Counted from the first letter of the stretch, positions 23,801 to 29,304 are shown. The stretch is DNA of 64,000 nucleotides from Planctomycetota bacterium (GCA_030612765.1 JAUWNG010000004.1:1-64000), one strand, 5' to 3'. The notes: generated by a model from the sequence alone, not told the origin. A program made the numbers and translations.

Positions 23801-26630
23801 CGTCCGGACCGTAATAATAGTGGACGTCGTCGCTCCCCTGACCGACAATCGTCACGTGATATATATCGTCCGGCAAGGTTTCGGCGAAGCGAATCAAGAC
23901 CTCGTTGGGGTTCTCGCCGATGCTGATGTATCCCGGCTCGATCACCACGTCGTCGATGTCGTAAGGATTAGTTGCCGGGTCGTAGAACGTCCCGTTCGCG
24001 CCGGCGCGGATAATTTGGATGCCGGCCAGGGTGTCGGGGTCGAGGGTCGTGTCGTTGAAGTGGAGCGTGAGTTCCGTGGGAGCGACATCGATCATGGGGC
24101 TTTCGGTCGCCTGGTAGGTGGTCACGTTGGTGCTGACCGAGATCAAGGCCAACTCGCCGAAGATTTCGGTGCGTGGGTCCTCGAATTGCCATGCCCCCCG
24201 GCCCAGAGTGCCGACCACCAAAATGTTGTCTTGGACGTCGTATTCTATGTCGTAGACGGGGGCGTTGGGTAGATCCTCGCCCAGGGGCGACCAAGTTCCG
24301 AGACTGTCAATCGTGGTGGAGTAGTAAACTCCATTCGAACCTGCCACCACGACGACATCGGTCGTGCCGCTGTTGAAATACTCCACCGCCCGCAAATCGA
24401 CGTTGTTAAAGTCGCCGATTAGATTGAAGCTATCGAAGTCCGTGGACATGAAGACGAGGGATCTCGGTCCGAGTTTGATGACGACAGCTACCCGTTGCCA
24501 ATCGGTCGGATCGACGGCAATGTCCACCACCTCGCCGATAATGACCTGCAGAAAGCCGGCGCCGGCGGCGGTCCGCACGAAAAGGCCGGCGTCGGAAGCC
24601 ACCCACATCGCATCGGGATTGGCCACCCCGTCCCGATAACCGCCATAGATTATGGCATTGGCATTGGCTGCCACGCCGAGATTGGTTAGCGTCTCGCCGC
24701 GGTCCAGGGACTCGAATACCGACGTGGTTCCGCCGATCACGATCCGCGACGGATCGGCCGCGTTGACGGCTATCGGCGTCTTGTATTGGCCGCCGTCGAT
24801 TTGGGCGAAGGTCTGATTGGCGGTCCCAAGCACTACCAATGCCGGCGACACCGTTTCGATCACGTCGTTGTCGGCGTCGACGGTCCGGCGTTGGAAGTCT
24901 TCCAGGTACGCGCCGCTGGAATAACGATAGGATTGATTCAAGTCGGCCAGACTGGCCTCGTCCACGACCACGTCGCCGCCGTCGCCGCCGGTCACTTCGC
25001 GCCACACGAGACTGCCGTTCTCCGTTTGTTCCGAAACGCCGATGTCTTGGGCGCCGGCGATGGCGACGTTCGATACGCTGTCGTAGGCGATGTCGTGGAT
25101 TTCCGCGATTTGCAGGTTGCCGTTCAACGAGAACCAATCGCCGGAGTTGTTCCGCGGGCTGGTGCGGACGTAGATGCCGCCGTCGTCCACTTCGATCAGC
25201 CGTCCGGCGGCGTCGAACGCCATGTCGCGCGACTCGGCGTGGGGAGCGGAGCCGGAGGCCGTGCCGCCGGTCGAATCGGGGATTACCGAATGGGTCAGGT
25301 GGACCCATTGCTCCCCGGCCAACTGCAAGGCATTGCCGCGCAGCAGCAAGCCGGTGAATTGTTCGGCGCCGAACGGCGAATCGTCGCCGACTACCGGTTG
25401 AGTGTCGCAACCGATGTAGACAATGTTCGCGTTGGTCGGGTCGGCGACGATCGAAAAGTGGACCGCTCCCTGGCCGCTGGGCAATACACCCAGACCATCG
25501 CCCACCACCGTCGTAACGCGATCGAACTGGATCGGCTGATCCACGTCGTTGATGGTCACCTGCGGCGTATCCATCTCGGTCCAGGTTGTCCCACCGTCGC
25601 CGGTGCGGAACACGGCAACCAGTTGATCGAGGGTGGTCGATCCGGTCACCTGATTGAGGATGCCCACGTATAGCTGGCCTTCCGGCCCCACGTTCATCTG
25701 GACTCGGTGCGTGGTGTTTGCGCCGTCGGTATTAAGGTATACATCGACCTCCGGCAAACTGACCTTGATCCACGTCAGGCCCGCGTTGGACGACTTGTAG
25801 ATGCCGTTTTCGCCTCCAAAGCCGTCGGCGCCGACCACCGCGGTGTAGAATACGCTCGTGTCGGTCGGATCGGCCGCTAAGTCATACGTAATGCCGCCGG
25901 GTAGCCCGGTGGTGTTCCCATTCCCGTTGGAAATTTGTGTAAACGTCTCGCCGCCGTCGTCGCTGCGAAAGATGCCCACGTCGCCGTACAACCCAGATAG
26001 GGCGTTGTCCATTGCCACCAGGATCGTCTCTCCGCGGACGGCGATGCTGATGCAATTTCTCCCGTTCAAGACGCCGTCGCCGCTGATCTGCGTCCAGGTC
26101 TCGCCGCCGTTGGTCGTGCGCAGCAGTCCGCTCAGTACGCCGCCGGCACGATAATACTCGCTGAATCGTCCCGCCCCAGCCAACAACGTCTGGCCGGTCG
26201 GGTCGGTAGGATCGAACGCCAGCGCGCCGATCGAGAGCGATTCGGCGTCGTCGGTCAATTGCGTCCACATGGGGCTGGCGTCGGTGGCGTTGTCCGTGCG
26301 CCAGATGCCGCCGTTGGTCGTTCCGACGTAAAGGACGTTGGCGTTGGTCGGATGGGTCGCCACCGCGGTGATCGAGCCGACCACCTGATTCAGATACCTG
26401 TCCTCGACGGAATCCCATGGAGCGACGTTCTCGACTTGGCTGTCCGCGTAATTGACCGGAGCAGGCCCGATCGGCGTCCAAGCCCCGATGCTCAACAGCG
26501 TCCGTTCTTCAAACTGCTCGATTCTCAGCGAGCGGCGAAACCGCGATCGGAACGTATCCTGCCGTTGGCGGTTGTGCGATCGGATCGGCTTGGCCATGAA
26601 ACGACGATGCAGCAGACCCCAGGCTCCCAT
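5850..26630 (-). CDS. Giant exported mosaic protein (6926 aa) with two metzincin-type motifs and an IdeS-like cysteine protease domain
   Basis: The start ATG follows AGAGGAAG. Residues 40-47 (FEERTLLS) are the N-terminal motif common in planctomycete giant exported proteins. Order, with residues estimated from coordinates: Asp-box/BNR repeats (~50-870, e.g. FRSDDGGETF); Ig-like modules; a zinc protease motif HEIMHPLGVMHS (~1303); a pre-peptidase C-terminal domain; parallel beta-helix regions (~1470-2400); further PPC modules (~2460, ~2660); an IdeS-like papain-fold domain (~4245-4430; DDFMCWAASASN, MAHAITAWGF, ITDSDDD); beta-helix; two GEVED domains; two SdrD-B-like domains flanking Ig-like and cadherin-like modules (~5210-5870); seven SBBP-like repeats (~5880-6330); three 102-aa repeats; and a final metzincin motif HEMGHVLGFEH (~6870) with an acidic tail. 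It is presumably a surface or secreted multi-protease. The 20.8-kb frame is intact and no neighbour is co-oriented upstream. Confidence 0.9.
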   Translation of the reverse strand: MGAWGLLHRRFMAKPIRSHNRQRQDTFRSRFRRSLRIEQFEERTLLSIGAWTPIGPAPVNYADSQVENVAPWDSVEDRYLNQVVGSITAVATHPTNANVLYVGTTNGGIWRTDNATDASPMWTQLTDDAESLSIGALAFDPTDPTGQTLLAGAGRFSEYYRAGGVLSGLLRTTNGGETWTQISGDGVLNGRNCISIAVRGETILVAMDNALSGLYGDVGIFRSDDGGETFTQISNGNGNTTGLPGGITYDLAADPTDTSVFYTAVVGADGFGGENGIYKSSNAGLTWIKVSLPEVDVYLNTDGANTTHRVQMNVGPEGQLYVGILNQVTGSTTLDQLVAVFRTGDGGTTWTEMDTPQVTINDVDQPIQFDRVTTVVGDGLGVLPSGQGAVHFSIVADPTNANIVYIGCDTQPVVGDDSPFGAEQFTGLLLRGNALQLAGEQWVHLTHSVIPDSTGGTASGSAPHAESRDMAFDAAGRLIEVDDGGIYVRTSPRNNSGDWFSLNGNLQIAEIHDIAYDSVSNVAIAGAQDIGVSEQTENGSLVWREVTGGDGGDVVVDEASLADLNQSYRYSSGAYLEDFQRRTVDADNDVIETVSPALVVLGTANQTFAQIDGGQYKTPIAVNAADPSRIVIGGTTSVFESLDRGETLTNLGVAANANAIIYGGYRDGVANPDAMWVASDAGLFVRTAAGAGFLQVIIGEVVDIAVDPTDWQRVAVVIKLGPRSLVFMSTDFDSFNLIGDFNNVDLRAVEYFNSGTTDVVVVAGSNGVYYSTTIDSLGTWSPLGEDLPNAPVYDIEYDVQDNILVVGTLGRGAWQFEDPRTEIFGELALISVSTNVTTYQATESPMIDVAPTELTLHFNDTTLDPDTLAGIQIIRAGANGTFYDPATNPYDIDDVVIEPGYISIGENPNEVLIRFAETLPDDIYHVTIVGQGSDDVHYYYGPDGKLALPFSNTAGMTVGFGEITPDEGNSYWDGQNFVWTFDLNLGPQVTGVVPQPIIRAPDGTLSQARNQIEVYFSEAMDLDSVLTLTYYSLISTQDTANTSDDVIITPTQAVYDAAAKKVTLTFGVNSNGDPAIDLAQLVADPAKNATGAFRLRIGDEYRPIVTEELTGVVDNGSTFDEASDLGTLINSSDALAGQSWLISGQISPIYYDVQWPGGRNTPGNRDLPEGATDVAAESHTYPDSGDVGPYGEIPTFNYNFQTVYGTIQEAPALNLITEAQKQRSREIFSLISQYSGVQFIETADQGMTIVTGDLRVFNPYIEIGPGAPAGMAGGGPEDGLVVVNSYYDWGDSEYGSPFMQVMMHEIMHPLGVMHSYELPAFEIMGSSETIDTIGTDQEVTFPGNNDITVLQYLYRNDSIDTDFYKFQIESEGDLSAETIAQRMQNSSLLDTYLVLYDDQFQIVAGNDDYFDDDSFIGVHLEAGTYYIGVSSTGNSQYGPDVDGGTTEGAYQLRLDFQPQVDQQLTDTRGTALDGDADGVPGEHFDFWLNIQSASVAVASNHTLIVDKLAPAAGADGTLAHPYKNISDALDAADPGDIVRVVGNNFANDNQGHGIQAVSGSLLVDGETFTISDATRTFTFEFDNNNTFTQNNTQVVFNTTDSAAAIAAKLAAAINSASWIPEGLSETAPTRYSEGLYARATVDGVIVNVDGPTVMIDLGSTELKSTLQDNLAYEIGTSPLGYTLSDGNKLEVPHGVSLMIDAGTILKLRGANVSVGSSAVAVDRSLGSLQVLGTPGNSVYFTSYLDERVGTDTYANTTVPTAGNWGGLVFQNNYDYDEREVDLNRIVLEQEGIFLNYINHADIRYGGGKVAVNGIQDVYNPIHMLEARPTVAFSTIRYSADAAMSADPNSLLETTFHDGFGESPFAADYDRIGPDLHGNRLVANSLNALFLRVTTAAADAIEQLDVSARFDDMDVVLAIPENLIITGDAGGAIEVVGTCPLVADGHNQLVVPEAYWELNEDTWEYELINPFTDRDYFFINDGLNTVRFEFDLIGNGVATGSVCIALTLEPLDPADVAVIIADAINGSILNVLANADGDRVVLDGTTMDVRGLTGTQARMAGRLSIDPGAIVKLAGTRVETGIGAQFIAEGTDGYEIIFTSLQDDTYGAGGTFDVTNNGQTQTPGPGEWGGFYFNPTSQGSIDQARVLYAGGSVAIEGGFGYFAPIDIRQATVRVTNTLFQDNTAHTAGDRNGRGEITDPAVIHVLFSQPVITGNTFIDNLAPVVSIDVNSLNYLNVADWGRATGEAGAFDQYGDNHGPLVRENRMSGNTINGMIVRGGNLTTEGIWDDTDIVHVLYDEIVVSNLCTYGGLRLQSSADQSLVVKLRGSNAGLTATGRPLEIHDRIGGTIQVLGTPGRPVVFTDLADDTVGAGLTPDNRTVLDTDNTPNSTGTAGAWRSIKLEEYSNDRNVAILNEAEPATIADADANANPGSAEWLGQLADENKGGDEVLRMGFEVQGTIALDRPDDVDVYSFQGYAGSEVWIQIDRTTFSLDAVVELLDADGNVLARSSNWRDEVEDPGLLLGSALTLEGDDWGYEDVYSINPRDAGMRVVLPGPEGQQRTYYIRVSSAAPSAPDAHQTSGAYQMQVRLRKVFEHPGSTIRYADIRYATDGIEVFGLPGHSPLVSDIYETEAPDNPVVTSNDTFDEAQALGNLLQSDQNVITVGGFLSDYTDVDWYKLDLDYGNTIQRIDGFTSEGSVYPVTFDLDYADGLVRPDTTLWIFDETGTLILQGTDSGIVDDQPDPTAGTNLDDLSRGSVGVRDPFIGPVYLLEGHTYYVAITSTGATASAVIDDPMLRWEPINSIRRVAEDNVGSQNASGLEPDPPYVLFPGTTALELNLSAVPFHLGDVTFYVLSDGNVFTADPWTGVVETTYGALPDTDPNANLYTYGDLVMLSDGRLYTVTRGTNALAADQNAAAGRLRQLSTEDASQLVSDQDDGLITYRYSTDPANPAPALEVAGDNDPLGESGGVHMEALVYRSGTQTTPAAWYVVGNANNGFNEVAYQSNLLYLLLPDGRAINPPDIANDGSPRLPTNIIPMAQLATGTAIAAVDATHAANAADDILDGTRFTITDDDGNEVTFEFDCGPDVDMGSGALDVRDGMTFIVGTGTGQETFEFDGGPVMVFGPDVAGSLEGQTFTITDENGDAETFEFDPAGDGAASGNTAVTINTGDTADVVATAAVAAINGLTADVVKAALGEATAAEARVSLLSDSPTVLPAGGGLLRVEGSYGPAGAGTILIPYEEAWDDPVFQSILTAAPLNYPASFGDQIADVVELNLPAIDVSAADRTARNDRITFGGATVYDFSGMGAAWTHRLGFDHGGGAPLSEVGLQVPVGADQIVLFGAGDTARQIAQKIAAAINQAQIDFSPFSVDATAEGGNVNLLNVSSTELPVADAPLTVSGSGGPGGKITGMAFLGDTLYAVSDAGGFYEIVNYDEPQFKTWPDISDLDEDGNPVDDHVPNEIQPIPNPAAAHLRFIGEIESDQNPGEGVEFAGLELGPQTVEQTKYAETFFAVSRTGDLYALALGAGGDSVEKQGIFVDAQTSVTVPGMTSVSGLAFSTLDFNMWHATERRADDDGHDVNATYDLSRAGPPPAGRAELPNGGWSFYFGDETDDTSNPVVDDLYWDSNPYLGDSGTPDGTYDAPGGAYGSLVTQTFSLEQYSKIDAPTLYFEYFLDTGGPANYDTARVFASIDGVTWQVLGATLANPSANLLDTNGQWHQIRLAPPEDPWQVGPTNAVYYWSMADFVGEAEVRLRFDFSTAGDMNVGDWGNELDTTGAYLQALDGDLLEDGDWLIVDGEWFEFDMGVALRLPNVAGDAIPDGETFTVMVRDLGGDLVPLQTFEFDLDGAVAPGNEAISIEIGETTTQVAMRVVAAVNNLGLTNSFGEPIVADLYDNRVMLNRAEGLEQSADPTIEAVGDGFRSDSLAATPIEITSMMKAEEVAEVIGDAFDAVFAGGNPSFRVQGSIIRMIHHPVDWAGPLPYANYLPGEDLLPPDFIDQFNTIARGQDNAHEGFYLDNVMIGFVERGEMATQVQVNTDFVFTPTAPETVISTGYYQLQIRGASEYATWMPDNLYPMILDRSFDTNDRFDESYTLTIPPANDIPHGMTFVISDGVTPVTFQFLDQNVPSGNPDYEPVYFSVNQSEAEVAACIVEAINAAAAAGLFRVTATSIEDSSRVDLFNAAKVTAVGGGPGEEDTGRNQTPLLVQRDDAMNFNGDTSAFMGLGDAPATGTTYMVTDDWGGVWSDTEKVPPDDPDGMPPGTGDDFMCWAASASNVLAWTGWGVVDGMYDADEIFDYFEAHWTDEGGWQDAGWEWWFSGINVTSGWGAAEVDVPGGGFYQRLNADDYMRSESDDTQTMQAIDEFLRAGYGCGLGIYSDTGMAHAITAWGFNYDGDESNPDYVGVWITDSDDDKSLANAPDRLRYFEVEWSAGDGRWYMQDYYGLNNVYISEVSGLARRFTGVAATKYTEKGDQNQVYDQGQVILENNEITYSSEAGILVSAADRDGDVVIPKPGPTAPLAVINGAHQVPGVVIRNNVVAYSGAIGIDFGGDVPQNGQSIGSVPLGRIVNNTIYGVGTGTQNFGIWIGPNASPTMLNNVVANAWVGIVVNDLSTTTVVGTTAYSGNFFNTAYFDNVNTLTLGIAETFAIEIPADEPLFVDAAEGNFYPAAGSRIIDSSLDSLQDRANMVTVKDPLGLSLSPILAPLTDILGQLRMDDPNVSPPSGFGQNTFKDRGAIDRVDFDGPNAFLVDPPDNDAAGIDRNPMPADVTVAIVGNQTFPEFIIRLQGDGAGIADYTVVPETVQVMRDGEELIEGRDYFFDYEKTNDLIILRSAGAAWAPGSTYTIYLSDDIRDKAGNSVQLNHSDDTTSFVIELIGYDFGDAPMSDTPLPDGARHIIVPDVHLGERIDSEATPQVDIAATADAHDDGVDFADGDYVISQAGETKTIFVTASTDGVLDAWIDWNNDGTWNTGEKLVLRDAVGTPVSGILAGENELTFDVPAGLADSGDFDAYVRFRFSTTGLLSDGTAMLPAGEALDGEVEDYRIRVVSSPTDWGDAPDPDYPTLEASNGASHLISTDVLCLGETVSLDPLPKPNLTATGDDDDGFDFSGVSLTPGQDSDVSFTVTNETSQQAYLSAWIDFNRDGDWLDAGEMIAGDVLVDEGPNTLTISVPDVAVDGDTFARFRLSTEQGLSFTGPASDGEVEDYLVTILPKPGEIHGTKWNDLDGNGIHGVGEVGLEGWTIYLDANNSQQLDDGERSTTTAFDGSYVFDEVIPGEYIVREVAQTGWQQHGPKKYNVSVNAAQIIQGIDFFNQDVAPPEVVSIVRGDADPTNADSVTFIVTFSEEVVGVDIDDFDPVSDGLTGAAISEITGADDVYTVTVSTGLGEGTLRLDLVNDDSIQDLSGYLLDDPASGETFEGEFYTVDRTPPMVVSIERDGESPTNAETVTFIVTFGEAVTGVDIDDFDLVFDGLTGTMIIEVTGADDVYAVTVTAGDGDGTLQLNLVDDDTIVDLAGNLLVGEGIDDGSVIGPVYEIDRTSPQVASIALAGANPTSDSIVYYTVTFDETVTGVNASDFALETTGMFGTKIDEVSGSGDTYTVAVLSGAGNLGTVQLNLIDNDSILDLAGNALVGAEDDNGDFEGDVYEIDRIGPTGLFLSNDRVVEHAPVNTPVGALSSTGPNPGAYAYKLVSEEGVVNDNASFRVVGGLLRTNTVFDFGDKDTYNILLRTTDSAGYWRDEEFIITVVPEEDTASIGDFVWNDDGDGMLEAGEVGVAGATVEILCSPSGVVGSDDDYSYGQAVTNADGNYGFDLLLSDLDYYLVFRSPTGYTFTSANVGSDDTTDSDADANGVTALFTLAAGEANNDLDAGLVGSAAAYDFAIRAGAAGDDVGQSTATDSAGNAYMVGAFRGTVDFDPSAGAHNLTSAGGSDVFVAKYSSNGTLIWVRAIGGEGDDAATGVSVGSDDVVCVSGSFSQTADFLSGPGVHNLTAAGNKDAFVMKLDSAGGLVWARGMGGANEEVANDIAVGTDGSVYSTGFFVTAITGTNVDFDPGEGVYNLTSIGPKDVFISKLDYDGNFVWAKRVGGTGWSQGSSNGMGIAVAADNSVYTTGSFEGVADFDPGPNQFALSCAGDSDVFLSKLNADGAFAWARRMGGANDEYGADVAIASDGSVYLTGGFQGVVDFDPGAGTYNLDSAGYRRLFASKLTSSGNFVWAGGFGGTGWDFAGDIALDNAGGVYVTGGFYGIADFDPGAGTYNLTSAGQKDAFVLKLNSAGGFVWAQRTGGTGEDSASGVAVYSATGAVYTTGYFHGAVDFDPSAAVYQLHSAGGRDAFLAKYISPAAAPLTVTIDEAPGQVDPTSASPIVFRVVFGAAVTDFAAADVTIGGDPLGAYVTAVTPVGVDGTTYDVSVAGMTGSGTVTASIAAGMAHNTLGTPNQASTSGDNSVTYTYIAPAGPVISQVVVAEVQLGGDGTLDSNDQLVITWAVTGPNGVASRSLEVDGQTVSQVGGPSAAGYCYGVFGPVAVGNHDYTIEVTDTNGVSKSESGTFDVAAATAAGPVISQVVVAEAQLGGDGTLDSNDQLVITWAVTGPNGVASRSLKVDGQAASYVGGPSAAGYCYGVFGPVVVGNHDYTIEVTDTNGVTKTYDGTFDVAAATVAGPVISQVVVAEAQPGGDGILDSSDELVITWAVTGPNGVAPRLLEVDGQTVSQVGGPSAAGYCYGVFGPVAAETHEYMIQVTDYAGQTSINQGTFQVLAALTVEASLPPDGPASAVTDADIYSIVAEAAYRLEETFGSRAATALAGVSVEVTDLPGKLLGATTDGKILIDDDAAGYGWFVDPTPGEDEEFAWLASDVLSARSDTAAEGRADLLTTVMHEMGHVLGFEHADEGLMFETLPLGVRRLPSETNVLDHVFASLDDDDDDADDWDWL
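6370..7280 (-). repeat. Three tandem 306-bp coding repeats
   Basis: Three copies of a 102-aa Ig-like unit (starting GPVISQVVVAE and containing GGPSAAGYCYGVFGPV) lie head to tail. The first two are nearly identical at the DNA level and the third diverges at its end, which indicates recent duplication. Confidence 0.85.
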
Positions 26631-26776
26631 GATCTTCCTCTCTTTCCGACGTACAAAAAAACAAGAACGCGTTGCCTTTGCTCAGGAGCGGGCAACGATT
26701 CCCCGCGCCCAACAGCCGCGTGGAAGACGAAAATGCCCCCCTTGCGCACTGTTAGGGCATTAGCCCATATAGTTCC

Positions 26777-26804
26777 AAAGTAACAACTAGGTAATCTGTG
26801 TCAA
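26777..26804 (-). promoter_or_regulatory. Possible promoter of the giant gene
   Basis: On the minus strand a perfect TTGACA (26799-26804) is followed after 16 bp by TACTTT (26777-26782). It lies about 145 bp upstream of the ATG at 26630. The -10 box is weak. Confidence 0.4.
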
Positions 26805-26957
26805 GCAAAAGTTACTTGGCGGGTGTCATGCATACACCCGTTGTAGGGTGCCCTCCCTCTTCGGACCATGCCGTTGCCCCCATGAAGTCGCGCGATTTTT
26901 CCCGGCGATAGTGCAAAAAGCTGTAATCTGATATTGTTTTCGTTATTGCGCCCTTAC

Positions 26958-27080
<123 letters not shown>

Positions 27081-27141
27081 AGCCGTTACACTTGCCGGGG
27101 ACTGCGCCCATCGGTCCTTGCCACTGACGTGGAGTTCGATC

Positions 27142-28068
27142 ATGCGATACGTCGTTTCGTGCCTCGTTGCCTTCGCTTGGCTTGCGGTCCTGTCGCCGGG
27201 GGTTGGCTGCCGTCGGTCCGCCGAAACGCCAATCCAACCGAAAAGAGCCGGGCCGCCGACGATCGGCGTCAGTCTGGCGGATATTCAAGGGCCTTTGCGG
27301 ACCCAACTAAAGGCCGACATCGAGGCCGCGGCGGCCAAACATCCCAACCTCCGTTTGGTGATCCGGGACGCCGCCGGCGACGCCGCAATGCAAAAACGCA
27401 ACCTCGATGATTTTCTGGCGCAACGCGTCAGTTTGGTGATCGTCGCACCCATCGACGCCCAAGCGCTGACCGAGCCGGTGGCGAAACTGTTCGACGCCGG
27501 AGTGCCGGTGATCGTCCTGAACCGGGCTGTTATCGGAGATAAGTACACCTGTTACATCGCTCCCGACTGGAAACGGATCGGCGAGACGGCGGGCAAGTGG
27601 CTGGCCGGAAAACTCGACGGAAAGGGAAAAATCGTCGAGTTCAAGGGGCCGGTCGACTCGACCCCGGCCGATGAGTTGCACGACGCCTTTCGAGCGCGGC
27701 TCCGCGACCCTGGATACCGATTCGTCTTCGAGGGCTTTCTCGATCCGCCGCGCGTCGACGGCGCGAAGCTGATGGCCGCGGCCATCGCGGACGTGGACCA
27801 GCTCGACGCCGTGTTCGCCTTTGACGACGCCGCGGCGCGGGCGGCCTACGAAACCGCCAAGGCCGCGGGCCGGGAAAAAAACACGCTGTTCATCGGCGTC
27901 GGAGGTTTGCCGGACCAGGGCGCAAAGTACGTTAAGGAAGGCGTTCTCAGTGCGTCGGTATTGGTTCCCACCGGCGGCGTCGAAGCGATTCGTGCGGCGG
28001 CGAAAATCCTCGGCGGCGGGAAAGTGCCCAAAAAAATCGTCCCCCCGACGCGCGTATTGGCGGAATAG
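27142..28068 (+). CDS. Sugar ABC transporter substrate-binding lipoprotein (ribose-type, Peripla_BP_4)
   Basis: This 308-aa protein has a lipobox-like LSPGVGC signal and the type I periplasmic binding fold of RbsB-like proteins. Visible segments are TIGVSLADIQGPLRTQLKAD, LVIVAPIDAQALTEPVAKLFDAGVPVIVLNR, a hinge region around DWKRIGETAGKWLAGKL, and DAVFAFDDAAARAAYETAKAAG. It should bind a sugar or related ligand outside the membrane and deliver it to an ABC importer. No permease or ATPase gene is adjacent, so its partner is elsewhere or it acts in sensing. ATG 27142 is supported by GGAG at 27131. Confidence 0.88.
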   Translation: MRYVVSCLVAFAWLAVLSPGVGCRRSAETPIQPKRAGPPTIGVSLADIQGPLRTQLKADIEAAAAKHPNLRLVIRDAAGDAAMQKRNLDDFLAQRVSLVIVAPIDAQALTEPVAKLFDAGVPVIVLNRAVIGDKYTCYIAPDWKRIGETAGKWLAGKLDGKGKIVEFKGPVDSTPADELHDAFRARLRDPGYRFVFEGFLDPPRVDGAKLMAAAIADVDQLDAVFAFDDAAARAAYETAKAAGREKNTLFIGVGGLPDQGAKYVKEGVLSASVLVPTGGVEAIRAAAKILGGGKVPKKIVPPTRVLAE

Positions 28069-28083
28069 AAACCTGTTGAAAAA

Positions 28084-28216
28084 GTGGGACGGGTTAATCC
28101 GGCTTCGGGTGCCACTGCTGGCTTGTCCAGCAGTGCCGTGTGGGACGGGTTAATCCGGCTTCGGGTGCCACTGCTGGCTTGTCCAGCAGTGCCGTGTGGG
28201 ACGGGTTAATCCGGCT
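28084..28216. repeat. 56-bp tandem repeats carrying a REP hairpin, merging into the RAYT 3' end
   Basis: Units start at 28084, 28140 and 28196 (GTGGGACGGGTTAATCCGGC). The first two are complete and include the CACTGCTGG/CCAGCAGTG hairpin. The third runs directly into the coding end of the RAYT gene, so each unit contains a copy of its TAA region. Confidence 0.9.
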
Positions 28217-28811
28217 CGTTGAGCCATTCGGCTGGCAGGCTATGGACGGTCGGCAAACCGATGTATTGTTGCGGAGGATCGACCAGATAGTATCGAACAC
28301 TCGACCACTTCCAATCGACGGCTCTCTTGACAAGTCCCCGACGAACAGGATTATGGTGTAAGTAGTCGATGGCGGTCAGCACGGTCGAGGGCTTGATGAA
28401 GTTCCGGTCGTAACCGGGGCCTTCCTGCCAATAGCGAAATGTCGTGACACCCGGACGTTGACGAATCGTCAGCCGTTGAAGTAGCCGATCCTCTGATTGA
28501 ATGAGCAGTTGCTTGATTCGATAGGAAAACGGCCGTTTGATGGCTTTCAACAGAGCGTCAATGGTGCCTGCTTCGGCAAGGGGATAGACAATCAGATGGA
28601 CGTGCTCGGGCATGAACACAAAGGCGGCGAGTCGATAACGATGGCCTTCCATCGCCCGATCCACGCTTTCGGCCAGCATCTCCCGCCACGGATCGTTGGT
28701 CAGCAAAGGCCAACGCTGATAGCACGAAAACGTCAACTCGTGGACATGGCCGGGATCGTGGTAGTGCCGGATTCGTTTCCGATGTCCCGTAGTCTGTTTC
28801 ATGTCCGCCAT
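28206..28811 (-). CDS. REP-associated tyrosine transposase (RAYT, IS200-like Y1 HUH family)
   Basis: This 201-aa protein has the HUH motif in MPEHVHLIVYP (residues ~80-90) and the catalytic-tyrosine helix with the RAYT signature DYLHHNPVRRGLV followed by WKWSSVRYY. The N-terminal HVHELTFSCYQRWPLL matches the first strand of the family. RAYTs are single-domain DNA nicking/joining enzymes thought to mobilise REP hairpins. Here REP copies flank the gene on both sides in inverted orientation (28112-28190 and 28827-28856), and about ten more copies lie in the window, so this enzyme is the likely agent. ATG 28811 is chosen because the longer upstream frame is made of REP sequence. The TAA is part of the flanking repeat. 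Confidence 0.92.
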   Translation of the reverse strand: MADMKQTTGHRKRIRHYHDPGHVHELTFSCYQRWPLLTNDPWREMLAESVDRAMEGHRYRLAAFVFMPEHVHLIVYPLAEAGTIDALLKAIKRPFSYRIKQLLIQSEDRLLQRLTIRQRPGVTTFRYWQEGPGYDRNFIKPSTVLTAIDYLHHNPVRRGLVKRAVDWKWSSVRYYLVDPPQQYIGLPTVHSLPAEWLNEPD

Positions 28812-28826
28812 TTTACCCACAACGGT

Positions 28827-28856
28827 CACTGCTGGACAAGCCAGCAGTGGCACCCG
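28827..28856 (-). repeat. REP hairpin (family A) upstream of the RAYT
   Basis: A single copy in minus orientation with arms CACTGCTGG/CCAGCAGTG around ACAAG. It is preceded by ACCCACAACGG, the same flank found in the array at 29445-29621. Confidence 0.9.
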
Positions 28857-28899
28857 ACGAATAAGTGAGCAACAGTCACGTGGAACGGAGGAAGAAAAA

Positions 28900-29304
28900 A
28901 TGTCTTTCGTGCCTTCCTTGAGGTTTATTCTCTGCATCGCTGGTGCGCTTGCTGTGCTGTTAGGTATTGTCGTCACAGCCATCATCGTAACCATGTGGCC
29001 TTGGCTTGGGTCGCCCCCCACGTATCGTTTTCCCGTACCGCCGGGAACTACCCTGACCGAGCAAATCGCCATCGAGTTTTCGAGGAAGGCGTTAATAACC
29101 GACGGAAAGGGGTCACCAGGGATATGGCCTACTCCGTACCGCTCTCAAGGCCCAGGCGAGGACAGCAGGAACCTCTATTTTGCGGTCAATACGATTGACC
29201 CTAACGATGGTTACGTGCTTTGGACGACACGCGATGGTAGTTACAGCGTTAGGGTTAATAAGGTGGGGGATGAGATCGTGTGCCGGGTATCCCGCATGAA
29301 ATAG
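28900..29304 (+). CDS. Hypothetical membrane-anchored protein
   Basis: This 134-aa protein has one N-terminal transmembrane segment (FILCIAGALAVLLGIVVTAIIV) and a small extracytoplasmic domain rich in beta-forming residues (FPVPPGTTLTEQIAIEFSRKAL, GYVLWTTRDGSYSVRVNKV). The start is fixed by a strong GGAGGAAG at 28887-28894. I do not recognise the family. It sits alone between the RAYT and a REP array, and no functional link to them is implied. Confidence 0.7.
   Translation: MSFVPSLRFILCIAGALAVLLGIVVTAIIVTMWPWLGSPPTYRFPVPPGTTLTEQIAIEFSRKALITDGKGSPGIWPTPYRSQGPGEDSRNLYFAVNTIDPNDGYVLWTTRDGSYSVRVNKVGDEIVCRVSRMK

Noticed and set aside
28812-29072. Longer RAYT start at 29072
   Set aside because: The extra residues are encoded by REP sequence and by the antisense of the hypothetical gene at 28900.
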